Shown piece by piece: positions 52,116 to 61,583 of a stretch of DNA of 64,000 nucleotides. The notes beneath the pieces are model-generated. The model made no database searches. It saw only the letters and a list, made by a program, of their open reading frames with translations, and had not been told where the DNA came from. The position numbers and the translations under genes are program-made. Source of the stretch: Candidatus Methanosuratincola sp. (GTDB taxonomy: Archaea > Thermoproteota > Methanomethylicia > Methanomethylicales > Methanomethylicaceae); the NCBI GenBank assembly GCA_014361455.1, contig JACIVP010000002.1, positions 1-64,000 on the forward strand, in the 5' to 3' direction. How positions within the stretch are numbered: position 1 is the stretch's first letter; each line of letters begins with the position of its first letter.

Positions 52116-52727
52116 CTAATTCTCCTTACGACTCTGCTCCTTAACAGCTCTTCTAAACTCATCTTCATCCCCAATCAACATGAAGAACGGCTTCCTCGCG
52201 ATTTCAGTTAAAAGGTGGTGCCTACTTTTTGCCCTCTTCGAGAATTCCTCTTCGCTCCAAAGTATATAGTTGACTTCCCTTCCAACTTCTTTCTCAACCT
52301 TATTCACTGCTCTCAGCACTTCATCTTCGCCGATGCTACCCACGATAAGCAAGTCAAAATCGCTACTTTCGGTCTCCTCCCCACTTGCAAAGGAGCCGTA
52401 AATGAGGGCGTAGCGAATTCCCTTCAAGGCAGAAAGGGCGCTTTTCATCACGTCGCCTAGGCCAATGGTCTTCATTATTAATCCTTTCAATTCGCCAAAG
52501 TAAGGGAGCTTCTTGTTCGCTGAAACGAGCGTGATCTTTCCCCTCTTCTCTTCGGTGAGTATGCCTAACGAGATCAGGTTCTTCACTTCCCTGTAGAGCA
52601 TGCTGTATGGTATGTTCATCTCCTTGGAGAACTCGCGAATGTAGAATCGCCTGTCAGAGTTCATCGCGATTTTGGAAAGGAGGGTTATTCTGGTCTTGGA
52701 CCCGAACAATTTATCTATTGATGTCAT
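52116..52727 (-). CDS. MNT nucleotidyltransferase with winged-helix domain (antitoxin)
   Basis: About 203 residues from the ATG at 52727. Residues about 1-75 form a winged helix (FYIREFSKEMNIPYSMLYREVKNL). Residues about 90-200 form a minimal nucleotidyltransferase: GSFASGEETESSDFDLLIVG has the GSxxxG and DxD metal-binding motif. MNT proteins neutralise HEPN toxins, here the broken gene downstream. The antitoxin is intact while the toxin is not, the state that can be tolerated. Confidence 0.85.
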   Translation of the reverse strand: MTSIDKLFGSKTRITLLSKIAMNSDRRFYIREFSKEMNIPYSMLYREVKNLISLGILTEEKRGKITLVSANKKLPYFGELKGLIMKTIGLGDVMKSALSALKGIRYALIYGSFASGEETESSDFDLLIVGSIGEDEVLRAVNKVEKEVGREVNYILWSEEEFSKRAKSRHHLLTEIARKPFFMLIGDEDEFRRAVKEQSRKEN

Positions 52728-52748
52728 ATTATCTATTTGGAATGTCAA

Positions 52749-53027
52749 AGCTTAAGATATGCCGTGACACCTGTCTGATTTTCGGACAAATAGCCGATAT
52801 CTCTAAGCGAATACACAACGTCTTGCCCAGCCAACCTCTTTATCTCTTTTCTACGCGAAATAATTGCGATACCTGGCGTAAGAACTGTAGCAAACAAGGC
52901 TACGAATAGTATCTTAAACCGATACCATTCCAGCTTAAAAACTGCTCTTCGCAAGTGTTCGAACGTAGAATGTGAACCTACTTCTGGCTACCAATGCTTA
53001 AGCCCGAAAATACCGCTTTCATCTGTT
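52749..53027. other. intergenic stretch
   Basis: A weak minus-strand frame at 52745-52954 (69 codons) has one hydrophobic segment and no family I recognise. Otherwise nothing clear. Confidence 0.3.
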
Positions 53028-53243
53028 TTAGAGCTCATTTATTATGGCTTGTTTCAAGGCTTGGTTCACGCTTCGATTTGGCCGTGTTCCTGATTCACTA
53101 CGGTTCTGTGAGGCATTGATAACGCTTCTCTGGTAAGGATCTCGTTCGGGTTCATTCCCCCACCCCCAAAGCAACGCAGAAACCCAAACTTTAACATCAA
53201 GAATTACTTTGGGCACGCGCTTCTTCGATGAAGGGACCAACAT
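53028..53243 (-). pseudogene. PIN-domain toxin fragment
   Basis: VPKVILDVKVWVSALLWG is the PIN start with the usual DTN changed to DVK. After WGWGNEPER the frame loses similarity, so the rest of the domain is destroyed. Confidence 0.65.
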
Positions 53244-53299
53244 CTTCCTCCGAAAGCCCCAGCTGCCGAAGTTTGCTCCAGACTGGCTTCATGGTTTAT

Positions 53300-53457
53300 T
53301 CAAGATTTATCTACTATCTTCTTTAGAACCACCATGCCGTCAATGGCTATGGCTAAGATTTTTTCGCCTTTCTTTAGGCTGGCGGCTTGCTTCGCACGTT
53401 TGCCGGGATGACTACTTGGCATTTGGAGGAAAACTTGGTTGTTGACGCTTCGACCAT
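53300..53457 (-). pseudogene. AbrB-type antitoxin, frameshifted
   Basis: ATG at 53457 gives VEASTTKFSSKCQVVIPANVRS, then a shift and stop. Further on KKGEKILAIAIDGMVVLKKIVDKS follows in a second frame. A short helical piece (PVWSKLRQLGLSEEDVGPFIEEAR, about 53198-53293) leads into the PIN fragment. A second, decayed AbrB-PIN locus. Confidence 0.6.
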
Positions 53458-53952
53458 GCTCTCACCACCAAACAGTAAGAGCACTCTTACTTAATGCAAA
53501 TTACCCACAAGCACTAAACCATCAAAGACATACCAAAACATTAAAAACTTACAATAGAAGAAAAAAACAGCATCCCGCCTAATTTTAGCAGGTTCGGATA
53601 GTTTCTTTAAGCCCAAGTAAGGAAGTTCCGTGAAAATTAGTCTCAAGAAGTTTCCGTAAGCCAGATTATTTTTGAATTCCCACTGCATGGTTGTAGGTGA
53701 AATCGTATTGGTTAATCTTGTTAATGATTGGGAGGTGCTGGAAGAGTACGCCGGAGGAAAAGGGTTTCTACCAGCTTTTAGGCGTGGACGGCACACTAAA
53801 AATCAGAATAAGCTTGGAAAACTCGGCTTGAAAGGAATTCGAAAGCGGAAAAGACGGACTCAACCCGCATACTGGACTTCGGCAAGCCCAAACACTAGAT
53901 CCGCATAAGCGGAAAAAAATCAGAGACGAACAATTCTTCAAATAAAAAATTC
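53458..53952. other. AT-rich intergenic stretch
   Basis: The best frame is plus 53672-53908 (78 codons, VVGEIVLVNLVNDWEVLEEYAGG then a basic Lys/Arg tail). It could be a small gene or a relic; no family recognised. Confidence 0.3.
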
Positions 53953-54591
53953 TCAGACTAGCCCCCAAGATGCCAGCCATTCAGTCAACCCTGAATAGAC
54001 AAGCTGCGCCGCAAATGCTGCGATGATAATCGCCATGAATCGCCCTAGTGCCTTGATGCCATTACTGCCGATCAGTTTGCTCAGATATTCAGAATAACGA
54101 AGCAGCAGATATGTGATGATGACGACTATAATAATGCTCATTATCAGAACAACTAATGGAGAGGTTGCTGAGAGCAGAATAATTGTAGTCATGGTGCCAG
54201 GGCCAACAAGCAGAGGGGTCGCGATTGGAACTATTGCCACCTCCTCCCTCGAGTCTACCGCTTTTGTTCTCGGGAGACCGCCCAGCATTTCAACGGCAAT
54301 CACCATTAAGAGAACGCCCCCGCCAACCATTAAACTAGAGATGTTAATGTTGAAGAAAGTCAGAATATAATTCCCAGCCAATGCCATCACCACGCAGATT
54401 AAGAAAACGGTCAAAGAGGACTTGAAGACAATTCGGCGTCTTGAAGCCAAGTCGATGCCATCGGTCAGAGACATGAAAACAGGCAGGACACTTATCGGGT
54501 TCATTATGGCAAATATCTGAGCCGAGATCAGGACTATCTGATACGGCCAGTATGAGAAGTCGGCCAAGCTTAGGAACTGGATCTCAATCAT
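53953..54591 (-). CDS. MarC-family integral membrane protein
   Basis: About 212 residues with six membrane segments: IFAIMNPISVLPVFMSLT, VFLICVVMALAGNYILTFF, VGGGVLLMVIAVEMLGG, VAIVPIATPLLVGPGTMTT and others typical of MarC. Function unknown despite the name. The TATA-like GGTTTTAAATAG upstream supports the ATG at 54591. Confidence 0.88.
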   Translation of the reverse strand: MIEIQFLSLADFSYWPYQIVLISAQIFAIMNPISVLPVFMSLTDGIDLASRRRIVFKSSLTVFLICVVMALAGNYILTFFNINISSLMVGGGVLLMVIAVEMLGGLPRTKAVDSREEVAIVPIATPLLVGPGTMTTIILLSATSPLVVLIMSIIIVVIITYLLLRYSEYLSKLIGSNGIKALGRFMAIIIAAFAAQLVYSGLTEWLASWGLV

Positions 54592-54636
54592 TTGAAAGCA
54601 CTCATGAAATGCTCGTCCAAAGCTATTTAAAACCAT

Positions 54637-55032
54637 TTAGCCTGTCCGGATCCGGAATGCCTTGCGGACGTCCTTTGAGAGCAACAGCAGTATGGTCATC
54701 AGGTCGAGAATAAGCTTCGGCAGGTCGAGCAGCACACTCTCTGCGTTTATCATGATTATGAAGCCTAATCCTCCAAAGATAAGACCGAATAAGGAAAATG
54801 CCATCGACAAAAACCATGCTGGTCGCTTTAATCTGTACAGCCCATAGGCTATACCGAAGCTGATGATTGCCATGATAAGCGGCAGCGCAGTGAACCAGTC
54901 GATGACCTGGAACTGCAACAGGTAGAGCATATATGAAATCCCTGCGAATGCCTCAATGGCAACAAGGATCTTCACTTCACCGGGTACAGAAGCCGCACTT
55001 TTAGGCTGGTTGCTCAGGATAGCCCCCTCCAC
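54637..55032 (-). CDS. hypothetical membrane protein
   Basis: 131 residues with about four membrane segments (ILVAIEAFAGISYMLYLLQF; ALPLIMAIISFGIAYGLY; FLSMAFSLFGLIFGGLGFIIMI; LPKLILDLMTILLLL) and a basic C-terminus. No family assigned. Confidence 0.65.
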   Translation of the reverse strand: MEGAILSNQPKSAASVPGEVKILVAIEAFAGISYMLYLLQFQVIDWFTALPLIMAIISFGIAYGLYRLKRPAWFLSMAFSLFGLIFGGLGFIIMINAESVLLDLPKLILDLMTILLLLSKDVRKAFRIRTG

Positions 55033-55068
55033 GCTACACGGAAGAAGAAAAAAGCGGATATATTTGCC

Positions 55069-55998
55069 TTACTGATTAGGTCCGGCTGCTTCGCTCTCAC
55101 TGGGCTGTTCGCCCTTCTTCTTCGAGATCCGCTTCGGTTTTGTTTTTGGCAAACTTTCCTCAAGGAGCTTTTGGAGTTTAGGATCGACAACCAAGTACCT
55201 CCTTGGATAGGCAATCGCTATCCCGTTAGCTTCGAATTCCTTCTTTATCTCCTTCAGAACGCTCCTCGCCATTTCGAAAGACGTCGGCTGATCCTTCGCT
55301 CTGCTTAGGAGCCTCAGCTGCAAACCAGAGTCTCCGTATTCCATAACCTGGACCTTGGGGAGATCTCCAATCGGAAGGCAGTCAGGATGGCGTTTAGCCA
55401 CATCGACCATTATCTGCATCGCCTTGTCTAAATCAGACTCGTAGCTAATCGAGATGAATATGGGGGTGAGCTTGCTCGGATCCGTGCGCGTATAGTTCAC
55501 AATTACCTCGTTCTGGAGCACCGAATTTGGAACCATCAGCCGCCTGTTGTCCCAAGTCCTGAGCACGGTGTGCATCAGCTTAATGTCTTCGACAAAGCAG
55601 AACTCGTTTTTGAAAAGGAGTGCTTCGTTTATCCTGATCGGCTGAAATATGGATATCGTCATGCCTGCGAAGATATTTGAAAGGGTTGACTGGGCGGCAA
55701 GACCAATTATGATTGAAGCAAATCCAGCCGCAACGAAGATGGAGGCGAGCGAGGCGCCAAGTGCAGGAAATGCAGCGTATGTGGAGGAGGTTATGCCGAT
55801 TAATATTATCGTGAAAAGGATCAACCGCCTTATGAAACGGTAGCTCGTGTCTAGGCTTGGATTCTTTTCCACGATTTCTGCGATCCTCTTGTTGAGGATG
55901 TGATTGATGATATAGGCAACTATGAGTGTTAGAGATATGCCAATTACGAATGACAGTAGAGGCATGATGAAGGCGTTAAGATCGTCTATACCAAACAT
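55069..55998 (-). CDS. small-conductance mechanosensitive channel, MscS family
   Basis: 309 residues. Membrane segments (IMPLLSFVIGISLTLIVAYII; LILFTIILIGITSSTYA) precede the pore helix ASIFVAAGFASIIIGLAAQSTLSNIFAG, the Ala/Gly-rich TM3 of MscS, then the beta domain (LRTWDNRRLMVPNSVLQNEVIVNYT). Releases solutes during osmotic downshock. A basic tail (KTKPKRISKKKGEQ) follows. Confidence 0.92.
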   Translation of the reverse strand: MFGIDDLNAFIMPLLSFVIGISLTLIVAYIINHILNKRIAEIVEKNPSLDTSYRFIRRLILFTIILIGITSSTYAAFPALGASLASIFVAAGFASIIIGLAAQSTLSNIFAGMTISIFQPIRINEALLFKNEFCFVEDIKLMHTVLRTWDNRRLMVPNSVLQNEVIVNYTRTDPSKLTPIFISISYESDLDKAMQIMVDVAKRHPDCLPIGDLPKVQVMEYGDSGLQLRLLSRAKDQPTSFEMARSVLKEIKKEFEANGIAIAYPRRYLVVDPKLQKLLEESLPKTKPKRISKKKGEQPSESEAAGPNQ

Positions 55999-56097
55999 GG
56001 GAATCGGGTGATCAAACCCACTATCATATATAAATCATTCTGAATAAAAAGGAAATTTATTGAGAATTAGGGATTAAATAAAAAAAAAGATTATTGG

Positions 56098-57654
56098 TTA
56101 TTGTGGTTTTGGCACATCCTTGTGGATATCATAGTAGAGCGGGCCGCGCTCCTTCTTGGTTACGAGGGAGACGATGATTATGGTCAAGAAGCCCAGGATC
56201 ATACCCCAGGCGCCTGCGTCGAGGTAGAACGTACGCATCATGGCTCCAGTCCCAAACGGGATACGGTAGCCGAGTGTCAACGCCGCTGTCACGATCGTGC
56301 CTACACCCACACCGGCCGCTCCGCCCCATTTGGTTACGCCCTTCCAAGTGGTAGCCAGAATCAGCGCGGGTGCAAGCGTTGCTGCGAACTGTGCCCAGCC
56401 GATTGCCGCTAGCCATGTGATGATCTCGGACGGGAAGATGGTCTCGATCACCATTAGGATACCCACGCCCAGCATTCCGATCCTGAGGTACTTCAGCTGC
56501 TGCTTGTCAGTCCAGTTCGGCCTGAAGCACTTGTGGATTATGTCCCTGGTTATGGCTGCTCCGCCCATCATGATGAAGCCGTCGATCGTGCTCCACGCAG
56601 CACCAATGACTCCTGCGATCAGCAGACCGCCGAGTATTGGCGATTCGACACCAAGCTTGTAAACGGTCAACCATGCGATGACCCCATCGGGGCCGAGACC
56701 AAGAGCGGCAATTGCGGGTGCGACTGTTGCATCTGTTACAGCCAAGTACTTCGTGACCACGCCCAAGTAACAGTAAGCGGGGCAGGTCACCCCGAAGATT
56801 ATGGCTGCCAAGAGACCCCACATCCAAAGGGTGCTAGGCTTCTTTATACCGTACAGCTTCTGGACGATCGCTGGCTGGCCGACTAGCCCAAAAGACGAGA
56901 TTAAGAAGAACCAGCTTACCCAGAAGAGCCAGGCGTAGCCACCGAGTGCCTCACTGTTGTTTAGCCATGCCGTGCCGCCCGTGGACGCTGTAATTGTGGC
57001 GAGCATTTCGCCGTAACCGCCGGTCCATGAATAGCCAAGACCGACTGCCAGAATAGAGGCGATGATCATCATCGAGACGTTCAGTGAGTTGATGATTGCA
57101 CCGGCAATGAATCCGCCGAGAAGCACGTAGATTACGGAGACCGCGATGCCGAGCATTGCCGCCGGCTCGTACGGGATGTTCAGCAGTGCACCGAATAGTA
57201 CGCCGATAGCCTTGAACTGTGCTGTTGCATAGAAGACGCATGCGATTACGATACCGATTGCAGCAAAGATCCTGATCAACTTACCCCCGTACACCTCACC
57301 CAGGAAATCGGGCATCGTCATGAGGTTGTACTTCTTGGCAGATATCCTCATCCACCTTCCGAGGAAGAGAATTACGAGCGGGAAACCTGCCATCATGGGG
57401 ATGCAGATGCCCCAGTGCTGCCATGCGCCTGCCGCGTATATGCCTCCAGGAAGGCCGAAGAAGGCCCAGGCGCTCACAGAGGCGCCAGCGCTCCACATCC
57501 CGAGCATCCAGACCGGTATCGCCCTGCCGCCGACCATAAAGTCGCCAGAGGCCTTGACTTTCTTCCTGGACCAAACGCCAACGCCGAGGATCAACGCAAC
57601 CCAGATTATGACAATTATGCCTTCTATAAGTTTTCCTGTTGCTATGTCAACCAT
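56098..57654 (-). CDS. sodium:solute symporter (SSS family), second
   Basis: 518 residues, about 13 membrane segments. GASVSAWAFFGLPGGIYAAG, QPAIVQKLYGIKKPS and AAWSTIDGFIMMGGAAITRD are SSS hallmarks, nearest to proline/pantothenate-type members. Only 12 bp separate it from a 74-residue membrane protein upstream. Confidence 0.92.
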   Translation of the reverse strand: MVDIATGKLIEGIIVIIWVALILGVGVWSRKKVKASGDFMVGGRAIPVWMLGMWSAGASVSAWAFFGLPGGIYAAGAWQHWGICIPMMAGFPLVILFLGRWMRISAKKYNLMTMPDFLGEVYGGKLIRIFAAIGIVIACVFYATAQFKAIGVLFGALLNIPYEPAAMLGIAVSVIYVLLGGFIAGAIINSLNVSMMIIASILAVGLGYSWTGGYGEMLATITASTGGTAWLNNSEALGGYAWLFWVSWFFLISSFGLVGQPAIVQKLYGIKKPSTLWMWGLLAAIIFGVTCPAYCYLGVVTKYLAVTDATVAPAIAALGLGPDGVIAWLTVYKLGVESPILGGLLIAGVIGAAWSTIDGFIMMGGAAITRDIIHKCFRPNWTDKQQLKYLRIGMLGVGILMVIETIFPSEIITWLAAIGWAQFAATLAPALILATTWKGVTKWGGAAGVGVGTIVTAALTLGYRIPFGTGAMMRTFYLDAGAWGMILGFLTIIIVSLVTKKERGPLYYDIHKDVPKPQ

Positions 57655-57666
57655 TCAGTTTGCCCC

Positions 57667-57891
57667 CTATATCTCCTCAGCAAGCTCAGGGTGTTTGTTA
57701 ATCCAAGAACGCCACCAAAGCATCGAGATTATCGGAAATACGAACCAGCAGAGAATCTCCGTCGCATAGATAAGAAACCAAGTGCCTGTCCAATCAGCTG
57801 GGATGCCCCAGCCATATGTCCCGAACACACCGCGTAGCATGTCCACGAAGATCAATATCGAGTATTCGCTTGTCAGAAACAACTCAAACAT
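57667..57891 (-). CDS. small membrane protein, partner of the second SSS symporter
   Basis: 74 residues with two hydrophobic segments (YSILIFVDMLRGVFGTYGWG; WFLIYATEILCWFVFPIISMLWW). Same position and general layout as the 54-residue protein before the first symporter, though the sequences differ. Confidence 0.75.
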   Translation of the reverse strand: MFELFLTSEYSILIFVDMLRGVFGTYGWGIPADWTGTWFLIYATEILCWFVFPIISMLWWRSWINKHPELAEEI

Positions 57892-58093
57892 ATTTTTCCC
57901 ACCATTGAGTTTTCTTGAATATTACTCAACCATGGTATTAATATAGGTTACGAAAATCCATGAAAAGATTTATATATAGATAACTCCCTTCCCCAAGGGA
58001 AATAAACATTATATTTTTTATCATAAATGCTATTGGTAATAATCTACAACTTTTCTTATTAGGTTTCATTCTCCTAAAAAGTAGAACGCCGTA

Positions 58094-58822
58094 ATGGATA
58101 ATAGAAAGTACGAGAATCCTGAGATGGGTAGAAAAATGGCAGAAGAGAGCGTTACGCCTCCTTTCAAGTACTGGCTGCTTATGTTAGTATTTCTAGTTAC
58201 GGTCATATCCGTTGGGAGCGCGATAGGCTTTCATGCGTTTGGCCCGACGTTCATCGAGAACATGAACGCATACAACCTTTACGAGATGGGCAGAGAGGGA
58301 AGGCGACTCTACTATGAAACGCCAGAAGGGGAAAAGATGATCAAGGTAGATATCGGGTTCGATATGAACACCACGTACAATTCGACACACGGGGTGGCTT
58401 ACTGGTTCATGGGCATAGAGCTCCCTTATGGATCCACCCTCATGGATGCAATAGAAAACATCCACAAAGCAGAGATAGCCGAGATGAGGGTTTATGACCT
58501 GGACGACACAGCAGTCTTTGAGAGAGTCATAGAAGACCCGCAGAGCATCAACCTTGAGATTAAATTCAGTGAGATACTGAGCATAAAGTATTTGGATGAG
58601 ATCAATGGAACCAGAAGCGATCCTGTCACGATGGCGCAATGGATGACGTACTTCTGGAATGCGAAAGCTCAGAGCTTCGCTTACATAACAGTGTCGTCTA
58701 CCAATTTTGAATTGGCACATAAGGACACCGTAGTGATAATTTATGACATATTCGGAGGGTGGCCAGCAGACTGCTGCAGTGGCGGTGCCTGGGAGTACGA
58801 TGAGTATACAGGTCCAACATAA
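58094..58822 (+). CDS. membrane-anchored extracytoplasmic protein, unknown
   Basis: 242 residues. A single membrane segment (YWLLMLVFLVTVISVGSAIGF, about residues 27-47) leads to a large outside domain with ELPYGSTLMDAIENIHKAEI and a C-terminal CCSGG. No family recognised. A 20-base piece of its 3' end (58781-58800) recurs with two mismatches at 58851-58870. Confidence 0.65.
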   Translation: MDNRKYENPEMGRKMAEESVTPPFKYWLLMLVFLVTVISVGSAIGFHAFGPTFIENMNAYNLYEMGREGRRLYYETPEGEKMIKVDIGFDMNTTYNSTHGVAYWFMGIELPYGSTLMDAIENIHKAEIAEMRVYDLDDTAVFERVIEDPQSINLEIKFSEILSIKYLDEINGTRSDPVTMAQWMTYFWNAKAQSFAYITVSSTNFELAHKDTVVIIYDIFGGWPADCCSGGAWEYDEYTGPT

Positions 58823-58917
58823 TGACGATTCGTTTTAAATTTCTTGTAGCGGCGGTACCAGGGAGTACGAGTGGCGCTTACCAAGTGAGCAAAATCATGT
58901 CATTTTGCTCTGCTTAA

Positions 58918-59373
58918 TCAGTCCTCTTCCCGATCGCAGCGGCACCTGAAAGATCCGAGCATCTTCAGCGCGGTCTCTTCGAATTCGTTTTTGTTCTCGT
59001 AGTACTCGTTGAACAGGAGGTACCTTCTGCTGCAGACTTCGCAGAAAGCGAGGAGGCCTATCATGCAGTGGTGCAGCTCCTTTGTGAGCCTCTTCTTTGT
59101 GGAGTATGCTATCTTGTGGAAGTGGGCAGGGTGATTCGCATCCGCGCCGGCCCAACTGAAGACCTCGGTCTTTATCCCGACTAGGTCCCTGTCATTCTCA
59201 ATCGCCCCCACCTTATCCTTGAAGAATTCCTCGGGCGCAGAGTATACCTTCTTGAATTCATCGAGGTCGTCCCAGAAGACTTGGACGATGTGCTTGGAAT
59301 GATCAGAAACCTCGAGATCCCCCTTGAAGTAGAGGGAGCCCTTTGTGATGGAAACAAAATACTCCTTTGGCAT
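58918..59373 (-). CDS. hypothetical protein with Cys-rich ends
   Basis: About 151 residues from the ATG at 59373, which has GGAG six bases upstream. Contains YFVSITKGSLYFKGDLEV, HIVQVFWDDLDEFKKVYSAPEEFF, HPAHFHKIAYSTKK, and later CEVCSRR and CRC near the end, a possible zinc site. TATA-like AAGTATAAAAC near 59440. No family assigned. Confidence 0.6.
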   Translation of the reverse strand: MPKEYFVSITKGSLYFKGDLEVSDHSKHIVQVFWDDLDEFKKVYSAPEEFFKDKVGAIENDRDLVGIKTEVFSWAGADANHPAHFHKIAYSTKKRLTKELHHCMIGLLAFCEVCSRRYLLFNEYYENKNEFEETALKMLGSFRCRCDREED

Positions 59374-59447
59374 ATCAAGCTCCATGCCGTATATTGACAG
59401 CAGCATAAAAATTACCGGTGAAAAAAAGAGGGGGGTAGTTTTATACT

Positions 59448-59888
59448 TTACCTTCTTATGATGAGCACGTCGCAGTGGGCGTTCTTTGATACATACTCGG
59501 CAACGCTGCCAAGCAGGGTTCTCCTTAGCCCCGTTATGCCCCTCGATCCTATCACTGTGAGTGCGCATCCCTGTCTCTCGGCTTCGGCTACGAATCCAGC
59601 ACCGACTGTATTCCAGACCGGCACAATTTTGGACTCGACGACATTTACCCCTTCTTTCTTCGCCCTTTCTTCGTACCCCTTGAGGAGCGGTTCCAGTTTT
59701 TCTGCAACTTCTTTTGGCACCGCAGGCGGGTACGGTGGGATGTCGCCTAAGATACCAATTGCAGGGGGGGCATAGATAGTCACTATCAAGAGCCTCGCGT
59801 CATACCTCTTTGCTATGTCCATTGCTGTCTCAAATGCTGCCTCGGCAGGTTTGGATCCGTCCACACCAACCATTATTGTCCTGTACAT
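59448..59888 (-). CDS. universal stress protein, UspA family
   Basis: 146 residues, canonical. YRTIMVGVDGSKPAEAAFETA at the start and GSRGITGLRRTLLGSVAEYV, the full G-x2-G-x9-G-S ATP motif, at the end. Contrast with the altered copy at 11530-12018. Confidence 0.93.
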   Translation of the reverse strand: MYRTIMVGVDGSKPAEAAFETAMDIAKRYDARLLIVTIYAPPAIGILGDIPPYPPAVPKEVAEKLEPLLKGYEERAKKEGVNVVESKIVPVWNTVGAGFVAEAERQGCALTVIGSRGITGLRRTLLGSVAEYVSKNAHCDVLIIRR

Positions 59889-60032
59889 TTTTCATCACTT
59901 TTTAATAATATTTAGCAGAAATGGGTTATTATAGTTTGGCATTCTGTTCGTTGATCTTGTTTTCCTAGCGCAGGGGGCGCGTGTGCTAATGATTTATACC
60001 ACCGATGATCAAACATTTTATTGGTGCAGCAT

Positions 60033-60515
60033 ATGGAGATCAAGATAGTCAGTGTGAGCGTGCCGCAGGGATCGAACGTGGTGATAGGCCAGACTCACTT
60101 CATAAAGAGCGCCGAGGACCTTTACGAGGTGATGGCGACGCATGCCCAAGGTGCAGAGTTCGGGATCGCCTTTTCGGAGGCTTCAGGGCCCTGTCTGATA
60201 AGGCGCGAAGGGAACTGTGATGAGCTGGAGAAGGCCGCGGCAGATGCCTGCATGGCAATAGGGGCAGGCCACATATTCGTATTGATCATGAGAAAAGCAT
60301 ACCCGATAAGCGTGCTGAATGCCATAAAAGTAGTGCAAGAGGTCTGCAACGTCTTCTGCGCCACAGCAAACCCGCTAGGAGTGGTCGTGGCTGAGGCGGA
60401 TGGCAGAAGGGGAGTGCTCGGCGTGATAGACGGCGATGCACCCAAGGGCGTGGAGTCGGACGCGGACAGGGAAAGCAGAAAGGCGTTCCTCAGGAAGATA
60501 GGCTACAAGCGGTGA
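60033..60515 (+). CDS. adenosine-specific kinase family protein
   Basis: About 160 residues from the ATG at 60033, which has GGTG upstream; a TTG at 60021 is possible. IKIVSVSVPQGSNVVIGQTHFIK, GIAFSEASGPCLIR and MRKAYPISVLNAIKVVQEVCNVFCATANP define the archaeal COG1839 family, reported to bind adenosine. Role not established. Confidence 0.88.
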   Translation: MEIKIVSVSVPQGSNVVIGQTHFIKSAEDLYEVMATHAQGAEFGIAFSEASGPCLIRREGNCDELEKAAADACMAIGAGHIFVLIMRKAYPISVLNAIKVVQEVCNVFCATANPLGVVVAEADGRRGVLGVIDGDAPKGVESDADRESRKAFLRKIGYKR

Positions 60516-60600
60516 ATGTAAGCGACCTGGACTTACTTACCGGAAGGATGCATGAACTGCTACCAAAGTTGGATGGCACTCCCGCATGATCAGCAGCAGG

Positions 60601-60852
60601 CTATCCGTAGGAGTTTGCAAGTTCACAGCTGCCCCTGCCTTTGGGTAGCCCAAAGGTGCGTTTCATTATGTTCTTCTCCCCGTTGTAGTCGGCTTTAAGC
60701 AAGTTCTGCCCCGCAGGAGCTCTTACAGGCAGCCGTGCAACACCTCCTTCGCCACAGATGGAACAGGTCTGGGGTCGGGGGCAACTCAGGTTCCTCTCCC
60801 ATTCCCCTTGCTGGAATCCCTGCTCAACAATCAGCAATTTGGCGCAGCCCAT
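60601..60852 (-). pseudogene. C-terminal fragment of a TnpB-like transposon protein
   Basis: The tail contains TCSICGEGG and LLKADYNGEKNIMKR, the zinc-finger and last RuvC motif (DxN...NI) of IS200/IS605 TnpB. The second CxxC knuckle and everything upstream of the fragment is lost. At 60638-60656 CCTTTGGG-TAG-CCCAAAGG forms a perfect hairpin, as transposon ends of this family do. Confidence 0.6.
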
Positions 60853-61583
60853 GCATTTTTATTTACATCCCCTGCCAGGAAGCGGGCAAGCTCTGCCGGG
60901 CCCTGCAACAGTAGCTTGCCAGCGGGTAAAAACCCAGGTTGGCAGCGCAGGGGATGTTGGTTGGGGAAAGGCTGCCGCACCTCCTTCCCTCTTCAAGCTG
61001 CACTGGCAAAGAAAGCGCACAGTTTTGGCATAGTCAGTGCATCCATGAGGGCAGAGCCGAGGATCAAGCATGCAGGAGGGGTGCGCTTACTTTGACCAGC
61101 CCGTCAGCACTGCCTAGCTAGCTACCTACCTGATTGCTTGATTGATTGCAGGACGAATCGATAAAATCATACAACCTCAGGCTTGAGCGGTTCTGACATT
61201 CGGTCCGTCTATGATCTCAATCGTATCAGATCATATCATGCCTTATACGATTCCCAAAAATTGTTACATTTTTATCCTAAATCGCATCAGATACTTGCTT
61301 ACCTGGTCGGCATTTGGTATTGCTTGAAGTAGCCTCTCTGCATCCTCTCCGCGTGGATCTTCATTGAGACATCGCCTGTGGCAACCCATAAATTGAACTG
61401 CATGTATCCTGCAAAGAATTCACAAATCATGGGGCGAGTCTCCTGCTTTCCCGATCCGTCCCTATTTCAGAAGGGATTTCTATGGCTCCATTATGATCAC
61501 GCCGTTCCAAGCAATGATGCAAATCCTTGAGGCATGATGCCTTACTGGCAAACTATATTAATGATTCTGCTTCATTTTCAGAT
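60853..61583. other. 730-bp region without a clear gene
   Basis: Upstream part may be more of the transposon remnant, but no reading frame shows TnpB or TnpA motifs. 61110-61150 has short tandem words (CTAGCTAGCTACCTACCTGATTG). The last 40 bp contain ACTATATTAAT, a TATA box for the PHP gene. Confidence 0.4.
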
